Shown piece by piece: positions 1 through 10,500 of a stretch of DNA of 64,000 bases; the first letter of the stretch is position 1; the number at the start of each line of letters is the position of its first letter. Source of the DNA: Dyadobacter sp. (lineage in GTDB: Bacteria; Bacteroidota; Bacteroidia; Cytophagales; Spirosomataceae); assembly GCF_017744695.1 (NCBI RefSeq), contig NZ_JAGIAS010000001.1:1517013-1581012 (forward strand), written 5' to 3'. A model generated the notes under the pieces. It saw only the letters and a program-made list of their open reading frames with translations, did not search any database and had not been told where the DNA came from. The translations under genes were made by a program, and so were the position numbers.

Positions 1-776
1 ACGATCGGGTCAACGCCCGACCAAGGATAGGCGCCGTGCGTTTGTTTGCCTTTTACGTCAATGCTAAAAAAATCCACGGCAGCCATCGTTGCGCCGGGGC
101 GGTAAGAAATCTTCCCTACTTCGATTTGGGAGTCGATATGGAGGCCAAAAATTGCATCGACCTTCGGATTTTCGAGAACTCCTTCCTTCACCATCAGTTC
201 GGCACCACCCTCTTCGCCTTCCGGAGCACCTTCCTCGGCCGGTTGGAATATAAACTTAACGGTCCCCGGAAGCTCGTTCTTCACCGACGCCAGTACCTCC
301 GCGACGCCCATGAGTATAGCTATGTGCGTATCATGTCCACAAGCATGCATGACGCCGGTATTCTGTCCTTTATATTCCGTCGTTACTTTTGATTTAAACG
401 GAATATCCACCCGCTCTGCTACCGGCAAGCCGTCCATGTCGGCCCGCAGGGCCACCACAGGCCCAGGCTTTCCTCCTTTTAGAATGCCTACTACACCGGT
501 ATGCGCAACGCCGGTTGTTACCTCGATGCCCAGCTGCTTCAAATGGTTTGCAACCTTCTCGGCTGTTTTAAATTCCCGGTTGCCGAGCTCAGGATTTTGA
601 TGAAAATCACGCCGCCATGCTACCAGCTTCTTTTCCAGCGCAGGCGCTTTCTGGTCGATCGATTTGGCCAGTGATGATTGCGCAAATGCCGATTGGCCGG
701 TCATAGCGGCTACGAGCACTGCCATGGATATCCGACAAAATTGATTTGAGATCTTACTTGTAAAAGGAGTTGTCAT
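1..776 (-). CDS. M20-family amidohydrolase/peptidase, C-terminus cut off by the window edge
   Basis: About 258 residues are visible, starting from the ATG at 776-774. The N-terminus is a Sec signal peptide ending near SAFAQS, so the enzyme is exported. The mature part opens with the M20D pattern WRRDFHQNPELG, followed by ALRADMDGLPV and the metal-binding stretch GVMHACGHDTHIA, then FQPAEEGAPEGEEGGA, which carries the catalytic and metal-binding glutamates. The family removes acyl groups or amino acids from N-acylated or dipeptide substrates with two metal ions. The gene reads out of the window at base 1, so dimerisation-domain and C-terminal residues are missing. It runs in the same direction as the SusC/SusD locus upstream but is separated from it by a terminator. 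A role in peptide use is inference. Confidence 0.9.
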   Translation of the reverse strand, partial: MTTPFTSKISNQFCRISMAVLVAAMTGQSAFAQSSLAKSIDQKAPALEKKLVAWRRDFHQNPELGNREFKTAEKVANHLKQLGIEVTTGVAHTGVVGILKGGKPGPVVALRADMDGLPVAERVDIPFKSKVTTEYKGQNTGVMHACGHDTHIAILMGVAEVLASVKNELPGTVKFIFQPAEEGAPEGEEGGAELMVKEGVLENPKVDAIFGLHIDSQIEVGKISYRPGATMAAVDFFSIDVKGKQTHGAYPWSGVDPI

Positions 777-880
777 ATGGAATTAATAAAAGATCAGGTT
801 TTTCAAGATCGGAAAGAAATTCCAGGCTTGCAAAATCGGTTTGCCAGCCTACTACTTATCGGTTCTTTCCAGACCAAAAA

Positions 881-914
881 CAAAAAAGGCCTTACCCGTT
901 ATGGATAAGGCCTT
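881..914 (-). terminator. Rho-independent terminator of the first SusC/SusD operon
   Basis: The 9-bp arms AAGGCCTTA and TAAGGCCTT (886-894 and 906-914) form a stem, with two more GC pairs inside. Read on the minus strand it is followed by a run of six T (plus-strand 882-887). It lies 20 bases after the stop of the last lipoprotein gene. Confidence 0.8.
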
Positions 915-934
915 GAATAAGCAAATAGCTCGAA

Positions 935-1426
935 TCAATGCTCGTCTTCGAGGAAGCCTGTACGACGGTAGCCGGCATATTCATACTGTGTACCGGGATC
1001 ATCCGAAAACTCAAACTTCACGTAAAGCGAGTCTGTTTTGTTGCCCCCGGGTGTTGTCGCCGCTCCTTTGAGGATTTTACCTTCGATAACCGACACCTTA
1101 ATCTTATCGCTATATGCGTTCGCAAGATCTTTTGCCGGATCGAAAGTCATCGCAGGAAGGTTAACCTTCGTGACAATTTTGGCGGGCCATGTCTCATGGT
1201 CGTCCAGGATCAGATCTGTCTCATTATTGGCAGCCGTGTTAGATGTCGTCACAAGGTGGAAGCCAGCGCCTATGTCCTCACCATCAACCAAAATGTTGAT
1301 CCACCACTCGCCACACATAGCCTTCAACTTAGTCCCTTCGATGGTCGGTTCGCTGCCCAGATCACAAGACAAAAGGCCGAACACCAATAATATCAGAGAA
1401 TACTTTATATATTTCATAAACCGCAA
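935..1426 (-). CDS. Small surface lipoprotein, lipid-binding/lipocalin-like (Lipid_bd type)
   Basis: The protein has 163 residues and a lipoprotein signal (lipobox LLSC, acylated Cys21), so it should sit in the outer membrane. The remainder is beta-rich with no catalytic motif that I can see. Proteins of this size and layout, last in a SusC-SusD-Ig-like-lipoprotein operon, are usually annotated as lipid-binding putative hydrolases (Pfam Lipid_bd) in Bacteroidota. I base the family call on gene order plus general resemblance (GEWWINILVDGED near the N-terminus), so the function is tentative. The gene starts two bases after the preceding stop and is the last of four. An alternative start is Met4 (1417). 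Confidence 0.75.
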   Translation of the reverse strand: MRFMKYIKYSLILLVFGLLSCDLGSEPTIEGTKLKAMCGEWWINILVDGEDIGAGFHLVTTSNTAANNETDLILDDHETWPAKIVTKVNLPAMTFDPAKDLANAYSDKIKVSVIEGKILKGAATTPGGNKTDSLYVKFEFSDDPGTQYEYAGYRRTGFLEDEH

Positions 1427-1428
1427 TT

Positions 1429-2061
1429 TTAAAGTTTTACAAAAGTACGTAGCGCTGTACCAAAGCCCGGGTTGATTACCACCCAGCTATAAGACACTCC
1501 TTCCTTAATCGACGCGTTGGTGCATTCGAATGCATTACCGGGAGTGAGCTGGTAAGGAACACCTATTTTGCCTTTATCGAAATAGTAGAACAAAACGGCA
1601 TCGCCCGGTGAAGGCACCGCAACACCGCCGACGTTATCCGCCTTATACAGGTTTCCGCTTACTTTCGTCACTTTTGAAACGCCGTTTGCACCAGCATTGC
1701 GCTGATAACTTCCTGTAATATCGGCGGTCGCCGCAGCAGAAATCACCCCTATGTAGCGGTACTCGGTCGATGAGTAACCATCCTTGTTCACAGCGTCGTA
1801 AGTGAGCACATAAATACCAGGTGTTTTTGTATCCACCGTTCCGGACACTTTCACCTGAATCTCCGTGTCTCCTTCCTTGGCAGTAGCGCCAGGATCTGTA
1901 AAAGTGCCTCCCACCGCTACCTGATTCCATTGCTCACCTTTCAAGGTGATCACCGGATAATAGGTAATGCTCGAGATACCTTCTGTCACCTTATCCTCTT
2001 CGCACGAAAATGCTGCAAACAAGGTCAGGGCTATCATTATCAGTTTTATTCCTCTTTTCAT
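1429..2061 (-). CDS. Surface lipoprotein with an Ig-like domain (DUF5011/DUF5012 type)
   Basis: The chosen start is the Met before KRGIKLIMIALTLFAAFSC, a classical lipoprotein signal with Cys20; an in-frame ATG 15 bases upstream (2076) is also possible. The first half of the mature protein resembles bacterial Ig-like/HYR domains: AVGGTFTDPGATA, then GIYVLTYDAVNKDGYSS. Such domains occur in accessory lipoproteins of SusC/SusD loci. The second half (about 115-210) is a separate beta-rich domain of the kind found in DUF5012 proteins. It lies between susD and the lipid-binding lipoprotein gene and is almost certainly cotranscribed with them. It is probably a surface-exposed ligand-binding accessory; the ligand is unknown. 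Confidence 0.8.
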   Translation of the reverse strand: MKRGIKLIMIALTLFAAFSCEEDKVTEGISSITYYPVITLKGEQWNQVAVGGTFTDPGATAKEGDTEIQVKVSGTVDTKTPGIYVLTYDAVNKDGYSSTEYRYIGVISAAATADITGSYQRNAGANGVSKVTKVSGNLYKADNVGGVAVPSPGDAVLFYYFDKGKIGVPYQLTPGNAFECTNASIKEGVSYSWVVINPGFGTALRTFVKL

Positions 2062-2086
2062 AGTTTCTGTTATCAATGACCTGTGT

Positions 2087-3565
2087 TTACTTCATCCACC
2101 AAATTTTGGCCGTAACAGGTACGGCAGCAGGTGCGTTAATGTTACCATCGCGCGAAGCGGAAGTGTAAGGAAGTCGTTTAGGCAACTCGTTTCCAATTAC
2201 AGATTCCTCCGACACCGTCCACTGACCTGGTACATAATTATTGGCTGTTGAACGTACGGGAGATTTTTCAGGATAGCCTGTGCGCGCCTGATCCAGGTAG
2301 GATTCGTATCCCTGACGGAACATCGCCACCCATTTCTGGTACATAATCGTTTTCAGCTTTGCTTCCACGGTTCCGGTTGATGGGTACTCGTAAACACCAC
2401 CCTTAGCGATCTTCTTGGCATCAAATGCAACGTTGAATTTCGCATAAGCAGCAGGAACAGCTTTCTCGTAAAACTCCTTCGCTTTTGCGTCATTGCCGAT
2501 ACGCAGGTATGCTTCCGACAGCAAGAAGTAGACCTCGTCGATGCTGAAAAAATAGAATGGATCAGTCGCAGTCATTTTGGCTACGCTCGGAGTGGCGGGA
2601 GCGATAACCGCGTTGTTGAAATCACCCTGTTCCAAGCCGCTTTGACCGGTTGGGCCCGGCGTAAAGTACGCCGCGAGACGTGCATCGTCTTTATTCTCCT
2701 GCAAATAGGTCATCAGCGTAAGGCTAAGACGCAGGTTGGTTCCTGTGTTAAGCTGGCGGACGTTGGTTTCATACAATGGGTTACTGCGGTTGGGCTCATC
2801 GACAAATTTGGTCAATGCAGCATGGTCTTGCAGGAAAGGCGTATTCGCATCCAGCATGGCCTTGATTGCCGCAATCGCCTGAGCAGAATTAGCGCTCGCC
2901 GTCTGACGCAGGTACAATTTCAATTTCAGCGTATTCACGAAGCGCTTCCAGTGATCGATCTGGTTATCGGCACTCATTCCTCCGAAAATCAGGTCGGAAG
3001 ATACCGCCGTGGATTTGCCGTTGTTAAAGTCGAGCGCCAGGGCAGCATCGAGTCTTTTCAGCAACTCGGCATATACCGCAGGGCCGTCGTCGTATTTAGG
3101 CGCCTTAATGGTTTCTACCTGCAAGGCTTCCGTTAAAGGAATCTTGTCAAAAAAGTCAGCCAGCATCTGGTAACCGAAGGATTGCACGGCTACTGCCTGC
3201 AACACCATATTGTTATTACCGGTAGCGGTGGCTTTAATTTTGACATCCTCGAGGTCATTCAATCCTCCCGCGTAAAACTCCGTCCACATGTTGTTGTAAT
3301 CGGAAGCGTTGAGATCGTAAGAGTCGATGTTACGGTACTGGGAGCTTGCATTGGACTGCGTCCAGTGCTGCGACCAAAGTCCGCCAATAATAGCCATATC
3401 ACTTCCGACAGAAGCTACGATAGACGCTTGTGCAGCCGGCAACACAAACTCCGGCGCCACATTGGTCGGGTTGTTCGGGTCTTCGTTCACATCCAGCCAA
3501 TCGTTGCAGGAGCCCAGTGAAAGTGCTGCAAACAGCAGAACACTATTTTTTATAATACCTTTCAT
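2087..3565 (-). CDS. SusD/RagB-family nutrient-binding outer membrane lipoprotein (locus 1)
   Basis: The protein has 492 residues. A lipoprotein signal ends at Cys20 (SLGSC) and is followed by DWLDVNEDPNNPTNV, the typical opening of the SusD-like_2 subfamily. The helical TPR-like scaffold is clear, including the paired pattern PLTEALQVETIKAPKYDDGPAVYAELLKRLDAAL near 120-160. The family forms a lid over the SusC channel and captures substrate at the cell surface. The gene starts 11 bases after the susC stop, so the two form one transcript. The substrate cannot be read from the sequence; no glycoside hydrolase lies beside the locus. Confidence 0.93.
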   Translation of the reverse strand: MKGIIKNSVLLFAALSLGSCNDWLDVNEDPNNPTNVAPEFVLPAAQASIVASVGSDMAIIGGLWSQHWTQSNASSQYRNIDSYDLNASDYNNMWTEFYAGGLNDLEDVKIKATATGNNNMVLQAVAVQSFGYQMLADFFDKIPLTEALQVETIKAPKYDDGPAVYAELLKRLDAALALDFNNGKSTAVSSDLIFGGMSADNQIDHWKRFVNTLKLKLYLRQTASANSAQAIAAIKAMLDANTPFLQDHAALTKFVDEPNRSNPLYETNVRQLNTGTNLRLSLTLMTYLQENKDDARLAAYFTPGPTGQSGLEQGDFNNAVIAPATPSVAKMTATDPFYFFSIDEVYFLLSEAYLRIGNDAKAKEFYEKAVPAAYAKFNVAFDAKKIAKGGVYEYPSTGTVEAKLKTIMYQKWVAMFRQGYESYLDQARTGYPEKSPVRSTANNYVPGQWTVSEESVIGNELPKRLPYTSASRDGNINAPAAVPVTAKIWWMK

Positions 3566-3576
3566 TTGAAGCCTAA

Positions 3577-6500
3577 TTAGAATGATAGATTTAACTGAAC
3601 ACCATACGTTGCAGTAGATGGACCCGCCGCAAATTCACCATAAAGGTTTTTCAGGCTGGTTCCAAACGTATTGGCTTCCGGGTCAACAACGTGATTGGCT
3701 TTGGGCGTCCACAGTACGAGGTTACGACCAAACACACCCACAGATGCACCTCTTACCGGCAGTTTTGTCAACGCCTTCTTAGGTATTGAATAAGTGAGTG
3801 ACACGTTTCTCAGTTTGAAGAATGTCTTCGGCAACACGTGGTTGTATTCGTTCGCCGAGGTCGATCCGCCATAGTAAGTGAATACGTCAGCACGTGACAC
3901 CGGAGTGGTGTTAGGTGCGTAGCTGTCTTCGCCTACTTTTACAACAGAACCCGGTACAACAAACGGCTCACGGTCGTTGTATTGTGACATGTAAGCGTTT
4001 CCGTTGAAGTAATTCAGACGGGCGGTGTAAGAGTAGAATACCCCACCATTACGATAGTCGCCATTCGCGCTGAATTTGAATCCTTTATAATCCAGGTAAG
4101 TCGAAACCCCCAAAGTATAATTCGGGTTGATCGAACCTCTGTACGTTTCTTCGGAGCTAACAAGCGGCAATCCGTTTGTCGGGTTCACGACGATGTTTCC
4201 GCTTGGGTCACGCAGCACATCCGGTGAGTAAATTGCGCCCAGCGGCTTGCCTACTACGGCACGCAGTTTCACGTTGTAGCTGCTGTTGAGCAGGATGTTT
4301 CCTGAACCACCTTCCAGGCCGAGTGATTCTACCTCGTTCCAAATCTTGTTGTAGTTCACGGTAACACCCCATTCCAGTTTCTCCGTGCGAACCGGTATCA
4401 AATTCAATGCAAGTTCAACCCCTTTGTTTCTCACGCTACCCAGGTTGACCGTCTGGGTTGTGGCACCTGTTGCAGGTTCAAGAGCAAGGCTGATAATCTG
4501 GTTTTTGGTCAGCTTGTTATAATAGCTCAGGTCGAGTCCGATGCGTCTTCCGAAGAAGCCCAGTTCAAGACCACCTTCGTATTCGGTTGAAATCTCCGGT
4601 TTCAGATTTTGGTTTCCAAGGTTGTTTGAAACCTCGTAAGCATTCAGGCCGCCGAAGGGGAAGTTGATATTACCAAAACCACCTGCGCGAACAGAACCCG
4701 GCACATAAACTGAATATACCTGATAAGGATCGGCATCGTTGCCCGCCGATGCTGCTGCAAAACGTACTTTCACGAAAGGAATTTCCGCCGGCAATTTGAA
4801 TACATCCGACAACACCGCACTGATGCTGGCGCTTGGATAGAAGTAAGAATTTTTGCCTTTTGGCAGCGTACTGGTCCAGTCGTTACGAGCACCCACCGTG
4901 AGGTACAACCAGTTGTCGAAACCGAATGTAGCCTGACCGTAAACACCTACGAGCCGACGTTTGCTTGTAGTAGCGAACGTGGTAGGTGTCACAGAGCTGT
5001 TGGAAAGGCTGTAAAACCCAGGAAGGTCGAGGTTGGTAACTTTCGCAAAGTTGGTTTGCGCAGTTCTTTCATTGAGGTTATGGCCCAGGAATGCCTGCAC
5101 ATCGAAACGCGACCCGAAATTATGTTTGAAATTGAAGATCAGGTCGCTGTTGAACTGACGGTTCTGACGTGCCAGTTGCGAAACCCCTCCGAAAACGTCG
5201 TTAGCTGTGCTGTTAGGAGCGCTGTCAGAGATTTTACCGACGTTACCCCAGTCTTTCTGGAATGCATCGGAGTAGTCACCACCCACTCTATATTTCACAT
5301 CCAGGTTTTTCAGCAACTGGTAACCGAATTCGATGTTACCGAAAATGCGGTCTTCGTCGTAGTTGTTACCCTGGTTGTACAATGTCCAGTACGGGTTCTG
5401 AGCGTATGGTGTAAAATAGTTATCCAACGTCATGAACTTGTAGTAAGGGCTGTTAGGATCCAGCAATGCTTTCGAATCAACGATCGAGTGGTCGCGCGGG
5501 ATCTGGATGATCTCCTGCCATACCACCTTACCGCCGCCTGCGTCATCGCCCTGCCCGGTAGCAACCGCTTTCTGATTTTTGTGAACGTAGTTGATGTTGG
5601 AGTTCACCGAGAACTTATCCAGCTTCAAACCACCATTCAGGCTTAGTGTATTACGCTTGTAAGAGTCGGCATTGCTCGGAACTACCCCGTCAGCTGTCGC
5701 ATTGGAATATGCTACGCGATAGTTGGCTGTTTCAGTACCACCGGATACCGCAATGCTGTTGTTCCATTCGTAACCTTTGTCGAAGAAATCTTTCAGGTTG
5801 TCTTCCTGCGCCGAGAAAGGTTTCAGCATTTGGGAGTTATCCACAACGTTGCCCCAGAGGCGTGTTTTGCCATCGAGTCGTGGTCCCCATGAACCGTTTT
5901 CAATGCGGTCGAACAAGCCGCTCCATCCCTGTCCATAGGTGTTTTGCAGGTGTGGAACGCGCAATACCTGTGATCTCGCAAAAGAGGATGAAATGTCAAC
6001 CTGAGTCTTGCCTGATTTACCTCTTTTGGTCGTAATCAGGATCGCACCGTTGGCTGCGCGGCTACCGTACAATGCGGATGCCGAAATACCTTTCAGTACG
6101 GTAATGCTTTCGATCTCGTTAGGGTTGATATCGTTCATCTGGTTACCGAAGTCCATCGAACGGTTGAAGTCATCGTTGCCGTTTTGCGCATTGGTTGAAG
6201 AAGTGTTACCGCGGTTGTTCATCGGCACACCGTCAATCACAAACAATGGCTGGTTATTACCGGTCACAGAGTTGAAACCACGAATGTTCAGGACGGTCGA
6301 CGCTCCCGGTGCTCCTGACGCGGTATTAACAGACAGACCGGGCACGCGCGCGTTAAGCGCATCGAGCGGGCTGGTGTTACGGGCTTCTGTAATGGACGTA
6401 TTGGCAATGGTGGCGGTACTGTAACCGAGCGATTTACGTTCGCGCGAAATACCGAGTGCAGTTACAACCACCTCGCCTAATTGTTGAGCATCTGCCGCGA

Positions 6501-6783
6501 GCGTTACATTAATCGTAGATTTGGAACCGACCACGATGCTCTGACTGAGATAACCCACAAATGAAAACACGAGTGTTCCGGAAGAGGGGGCTGTAATGGT
6601 GTACTTTCCGTCGATATCGGTGGTGATACCTCTGGTTGTACCTTTCAGGGTGATGTTTACACCGGGGAGTACGCTTCCGTCGTCGGCGGTTACAACTCCC
6701 GATACTTGTTTATCCTGGGCGAAAGCCTGCCAGCCAGGAATCAATAAGCACCCTAAGAATAGAAACAGTAGAGTCTTTCTCAT
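3577..6783 (-). CDS. SusC/RagA-family TonB-dependent outer membrane transporter (locus 1)
   Basis: The protein has 1068 residues. The order is signal peptide (to AFAQ), carboxypeptidase-D-regulatory-like domain (about 25-105, VSGVVTADDGSVLPGVN), TonB box region (EVVVTALG), plug (about 115-250, with LFVIDGVPMNNR and ALYGSRAANGAILITTKRG), then a 22-strand barrel to the C-terminal aromatic residue (QLNLSF). There is no STN domain, so signalling to a FecI/FecR pair is not expected. It forms the pore of the SusCD complex and is driven by TonB. It is the first gene of a four-gene operon and is divergent from the second susC. Confidence 0.95.
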   Translation of the reverse strand: MRKTLLFLFLGCLLIPGWQAFAQDKQVSGVVTADDGSVLPGVNITLKGTTRGITTDIDGKYTITAPSSGTLVFSFVGYLSQSIVVGSKSTINVTLAADAQQLGEVVVTALGISRERKSLGYSTATIANTSITEARNTSPLDALNARVPGLSVNTASGAPGASTVLNIRGFNSVTGNNQPLFVIDGVPMNNRGNTSSTNAQNGNDDFNRSMDFGNQMNDINPNEIESITVLKGISASALYGSRAANGAILITTKRGKSGKTQVDISSSFARSQVLRVPHLQNTYGQGWSGLFDRIENGSWGPRLDGKTRLWGNVVDNSQMLKPFSAQEDNLKDFFDKGYEWNNSIAVSGGTETANYRVAYSNATADGVVPSNADSYKRNTLSLNGGLKLDKFSVNSNINYVHKNQKAVATGQGDDAGGGKVVWQEIIQIPRDHSIVDSKALLDPNSPYYKFMTLDNYFTPYAQNPYWTLYNQGNNYDEDRIFGNIEFGYQLLKNLDVKYRVGGDYSDAFQKDWGNVGKISDSAPNSTANDVFGGVSQLARQNRQFNSDLIFNFKHNFGSRFDVQAFLGHNLNERTAQTNFAKVTNLDLPGFYSLSNSSVTPTTFATTSKRRLVGVYGQATFGFDNWLYLTVGARNDWTSTLPKGKNSYFYPSASISAVLSDVFKLPAEIPFVKVRFAAASAGNDADPYQVYSVYVPGSVRAGGFGNINFPFGGLNAYEVSNNLGNQNLKPEISTEYEGGLELGFFGRRIGLDLSYYNKLTKNQIISLALEPATGATTQTVNLGSVRNKGVELALNLIPVRTEKLEWGVTVNYNKIWNEVESLGLEGGSGNILLNSSYNVKLRAVVGKPLGAIYSPDVLRDPSGNIVVNPTNGLPLVSSEETYRGSINPNYTLGVSTYLDYKGFKFSANGDYRNGGVFYSYTARLNYFNGNAYMSQYNDREPFVVPGSVVKVGEDSYAPNTTPVSRADVFTYYGGSTSANEYNHVLPKTFFKLRNVSLTYSIPKKALTKLPVRGASVGVFGRNLVLWTPKANHVVDPEANTFGTSLKNLYGEFAAGPSTATYGVQLNLSF

Positions 6784-6833
6784 ACAAAGGATTTAAAGTT
6801 TGTTTAAATAGGATATTAATTGCGTCAAGGTTA

Positions 6834-6864
6834 CAAAACTAATTCTTGTTTCAATCAATTACAA
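6834..6864 (-). promoter_or_regulatory. Bacteroidota-type promoter for the first SusC/SusD operon
   Basis: On the minus strand TAGTTTTGT (6841-6833) matches the -7 consensus TAnnTTTGY. A TTG (6864-6862) lies 20 bases upstream as the -33 element. Transcription would start about 40 bases before the susC ATG. Confidence 0.6.
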
Positions 6865-7044
6865 TGCCCTGCAAATCAATGCCCAGAATATAATTTGGCA
6901 TAAACTGGGTTTCATTGTCAGTTTGTTAGCAGGAACGGAGAAATTGCCTCCATAAACGTATTTGTTAGAACTTCATGCTTTCTGCGTATTAGCAATCAAA
7001 ATTGCAACGCCTCCTTCCTTTCCTTAGATGATTTTCAAACAATT

Positions 7045-7172
7045 CAAATATTTACTAAAAGTTAGCTTACTGTGGAGGGTGTATTTTTCAGGTCAGAAAT
7101 GACCTTTTTTGGGGCTTGAAAATTTATATTAAGCTACAAACAATATTAAAATAATGCAAATATTTATCAAAA
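7045..7172. repeat. Direct repeat CAAATATTTA(CT/TC)AAAA, two copies
   Basis: The copies at 7045-7060 and 7157-7172 agree at 14 of 16 positions and are 112 bases apart. They sit centrally between the divergent susC promoters. They could be binding sites for a shared regulator or simply AT-rich coincidence. Confidence 0.4.
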
Positions 7173-7487
7173 ATTCCTCGATAGGCGGGCATTCTTAATG
7201 CACGCTCTTTTTCAGAATCGCTTTATTTAGATTCATTCTTCAATCACATCGCGTATACGGGTACCGTAATTCAGGTGCTTGCATTTTCACCATCGGGCAT
7301 GTTTTTCCCAATAAATGTAAATTCCTCAAAAAAAGACATCTATTGTTAACATTTAGTTAAAATCAAGCCGTTTTTTGAAAATTTCACATATTTGAAAAAA
7401 TTGCAAAAAATCGCTACTTCTACATAGAAAATTCTCCATATCGCACAGTCCAGCCAAAGTAAATTTTGAAATTTCGCAATGAAAAGG

Positions 7488-7517
7488 TTGTACTGGTTAA
7501 ACTAATAGTTATTTTTG
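7488..7517 (+). promoter_or_regulatory. Bacteroidota-type promoter for the second SusC/SusD operon
   Basis: TTG (7488-7490), a 19-base spacer and TATTTTTGC (7510-7518) match the consensus TTG-N19-TAnnTTTGY exactly. The predicted start lies about 37 bases before the susC ATG at 7561. Confidence 0.75.
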
Positions 7518-7560
7518 CAACAGTATGTTTACATAACAAACCTAACTTTAAACTTAATTT

Positions 7561-10500
7561 ATGAGGAAGACTTTATGCTCCTTAATGGGGTGTTTGCTGC
7601 TATTTCTGTCGCAGCTTCACGCCCAAGATCTCGCCGTGACCGGCAAGGTCACCGCGGACGATGGCTCGACACTTCCGGGTGTTAACATTTCTTTGAAAGG
7701 TACTACTCGCGGTACCACCACCGATAGCCAGGGCCAGTACACAATTACCTCCTCAACCGGTGCTACACTTGTTTTTAGTTTTATCGGTTTTCAAACACAG
7801 GAAGTGATCGTTGGGAACCAGTCCGTCATCAACGTAACGCTAAAAAGCGATGTCAGCCAGCTTCAGGAGGTTGTAGTAACGGCCCTTGGACAAGAGCGTA
7901 AAAGAAATGAGCTCGTCTACGCGGCCCAGCAGATCAACAATGAGCAGATCGTACAGGCGCGTAACCCGAACGTAATGAACGCGCTCGCAGGTAAAATCGC
8001 CGGTCTTGATATCAAAACCAACAACAACATGGGCGGTTCGACCAGCGCGATCATCCGCGGTTACAAGTCCATTACCGGTAACAACCAGGCATTGTGGGTA
8101 ATCGACGGTGTGCCAGTTACCAATGCCAACACCAACTCTACCGATCAGCAGACCGGTCGCGCCGGTACGGACTACGGTAATGCCGCTTCCGATATCAACC
8201 CGGACAACATTGCGTCCGTCAACGTATTGAAAGGTGCTGCGGCTACCGCACTTTACGGTTCGCGTGCTTCCAACGGGGTAATCCTCGTTACCACCAAGCA
8301 AGGTCGTAAAAACAGCTTCGACGTAACCGTGAACAGCGGTGTTACCTGGGGCAAGATCGACAAAACCACTTATGTGAAATATCAGAAAGAATATGGTGCG
8401 GGTTATGGCGGCGATGGCGCTAAGGACCAGTTCTACCGCGGCAACCTGGGCTCAGGCGAAGGCGATATTGCCGTATTTGACGCGGATGCCTCTTTCGGCG
8501 CTAAGTTCGATCCAAACAGAATGGTTTACCAATGGGATGCTATTGACCCTTCATCGCCCACTTTTGGCAAAATGACTCCGTGGGTCGCCGCTAAAAACGG
8601 TCCTGACGCGTTCTTCGAAACAGCCGTAACATCCAACCAGAGCGTGAGCATCCTGGGCGGTGGCGAAAACACCACATTTAAAGTAGGTTATACCCGTAGC
8701 GACGAAAAAGGTGTTCTTCCAAACAGTAAACTGGGTAAAAACCTTTTCAACTTCTCGGCTTCATTTGACCTGACCAAGAAACTGACGATCTCTGCAAACG
8801 CCAACTACTCACAAGTGAAAGGTATGGGACGTTACGGTACAGGTTACGATGGCAAAAACCCTAACCAGCAGTTCAGACAGTGGTTCCAAACCAACGTTGA
8901 CCTTCTCGAACAGAAAGCGGCCTATTTCAGAAACAAACAGGATGTAACCTGGAACTGGGGAGATCCAACCGCTCCTTTCGACGACAACGGTCCGATTTAC
9001 TCGGAAAACCCATACTTCGCACGTTACCAGAACTACTCGAACGACTCGCGTGACAACTTCTTCGGCTACGCCGCAGCGGTTTATAAAATCGCTCCCTGGA
9101 TTGACCTGACAACGCGTTTCGCCTATAACGGAACACAGGATATGCAGGAAGAGCGCATCGCATTCGGCAGCTCCGATCCTGCACAGTACAAGCGCTTCAA
9201 CAGAGGTTTCAACGAAACCAACCTGGATGTGATCTTCAACTTCCGCAAAGCCATTACCAAGGACATCAACTTCTCCGGTTTGGCAGGTGGAAGCATGCGT
9301 CGTTCGACAGAAAACTCGATCCGCGCACAAACGAATGGCGGTATGGTCGTTCCGGGCCTGTTCTCTCTTTCGAACTCGGCTAACCCGATCGAAGCACCGA
9401 CTGAAACATACAGAAGAATCGGTGTGGATGGTCTTTATGCACAGGCGTCATTTGGTTACAAAGACCTCGTAAACCTTGACCTGACCGCAAGACAGGACAA
9501 ATCGACCACCCTCAGCAAAAACAACAACACTTATTTCTACCCGGCTATCGGTGCGAACTTCAACATCTCGAACCTGGAAGGTCTTAAAAGACTTGGCTGG
9601 TTGACCATGGCGAAACTGAGCGCCAACTATGCGGAAGTAGGTAACGATGCGCCATGGGGAAGTACATTGGACGTTTACGACAAGCCAACAGGCCTCGGCA
9701 ACATTCCTTACTTCACGCTGAGAAATACCAAAAACAACCCGGATCTGAAACCGGAAAGAACCAAAAACTACGAATTTGGTCTTGAAAGTGCATTCCTGAA
9801 CGACCGCGTAGGTTTCAACTTTACTTACTACCGCTCGTCGACCCTCGATCAGATCCTACCTGTATCGATTACCGCTGCAACTGGTTACGCGTTCCGTTAT
9901 GTAAACTCTGGTGAAGTACAGAACAAGGGTATTGAAATCTCTGCCTATGTAACGCCAATCAAAGTTCAGGACTTCTCGTGGACCTTGAATGTGAACTTTG
10001 CGAGAAACCGCAACAAAGTAATCAGTCTGTACGGTGAAGGCGCTACCAAAGTAACCAACGTACAGATCGCAAGTCTTCAGGGAGGCGTTTCCATCAACGC
10101 TGCCGAAGGACAGCCATTTGGTGTGATCCGTGGAACGAACTTCGTTTACCACGAAGGAACCGGCCAGAAGGTGGTTAAAAGCAACGGTATTTATGCGGCA
10201 ACCGCCAGCTCTTCCGAAATCATCGGTAACCCTAACCCGGACTGGATCGGCGGCGTAAGCAACACATTGAAATACAAAACATTGTCATTGAGTTTCCTGC
10301 TTGACATCCGTCACGGTGGCGATGTATGGTCATTGGATCAATGGTATGGTGAAGGAACCGGTCTTTACCCGATCACCGCTGGTTTGAACGAGTTGGGCAA
10401 TCCAAAAAGATCTCCTGTTGCACAAGGCGGCGGCGTATTGTTCCCAGGTGTACAAGCCGACGGAACACCTAATACGGTACGTGCTGCGAACGTAGACGGA

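Larger units (their letters stand above)
6784..7560. other. Divergent AT-rich regulatory region between two susC genes
   Basis: A 777-base gene-free stretch lies between the divergent susC genes. It is clearly more AT-rich than the flanking genes. I see a promoter near each end, a 16-base near-repeat (7045-7060 and 7157-7172), and a TGTTAACA palindrome near 7342. No convincing reading frame or RNA gene is visible in the middle. Confidence 0.6.
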
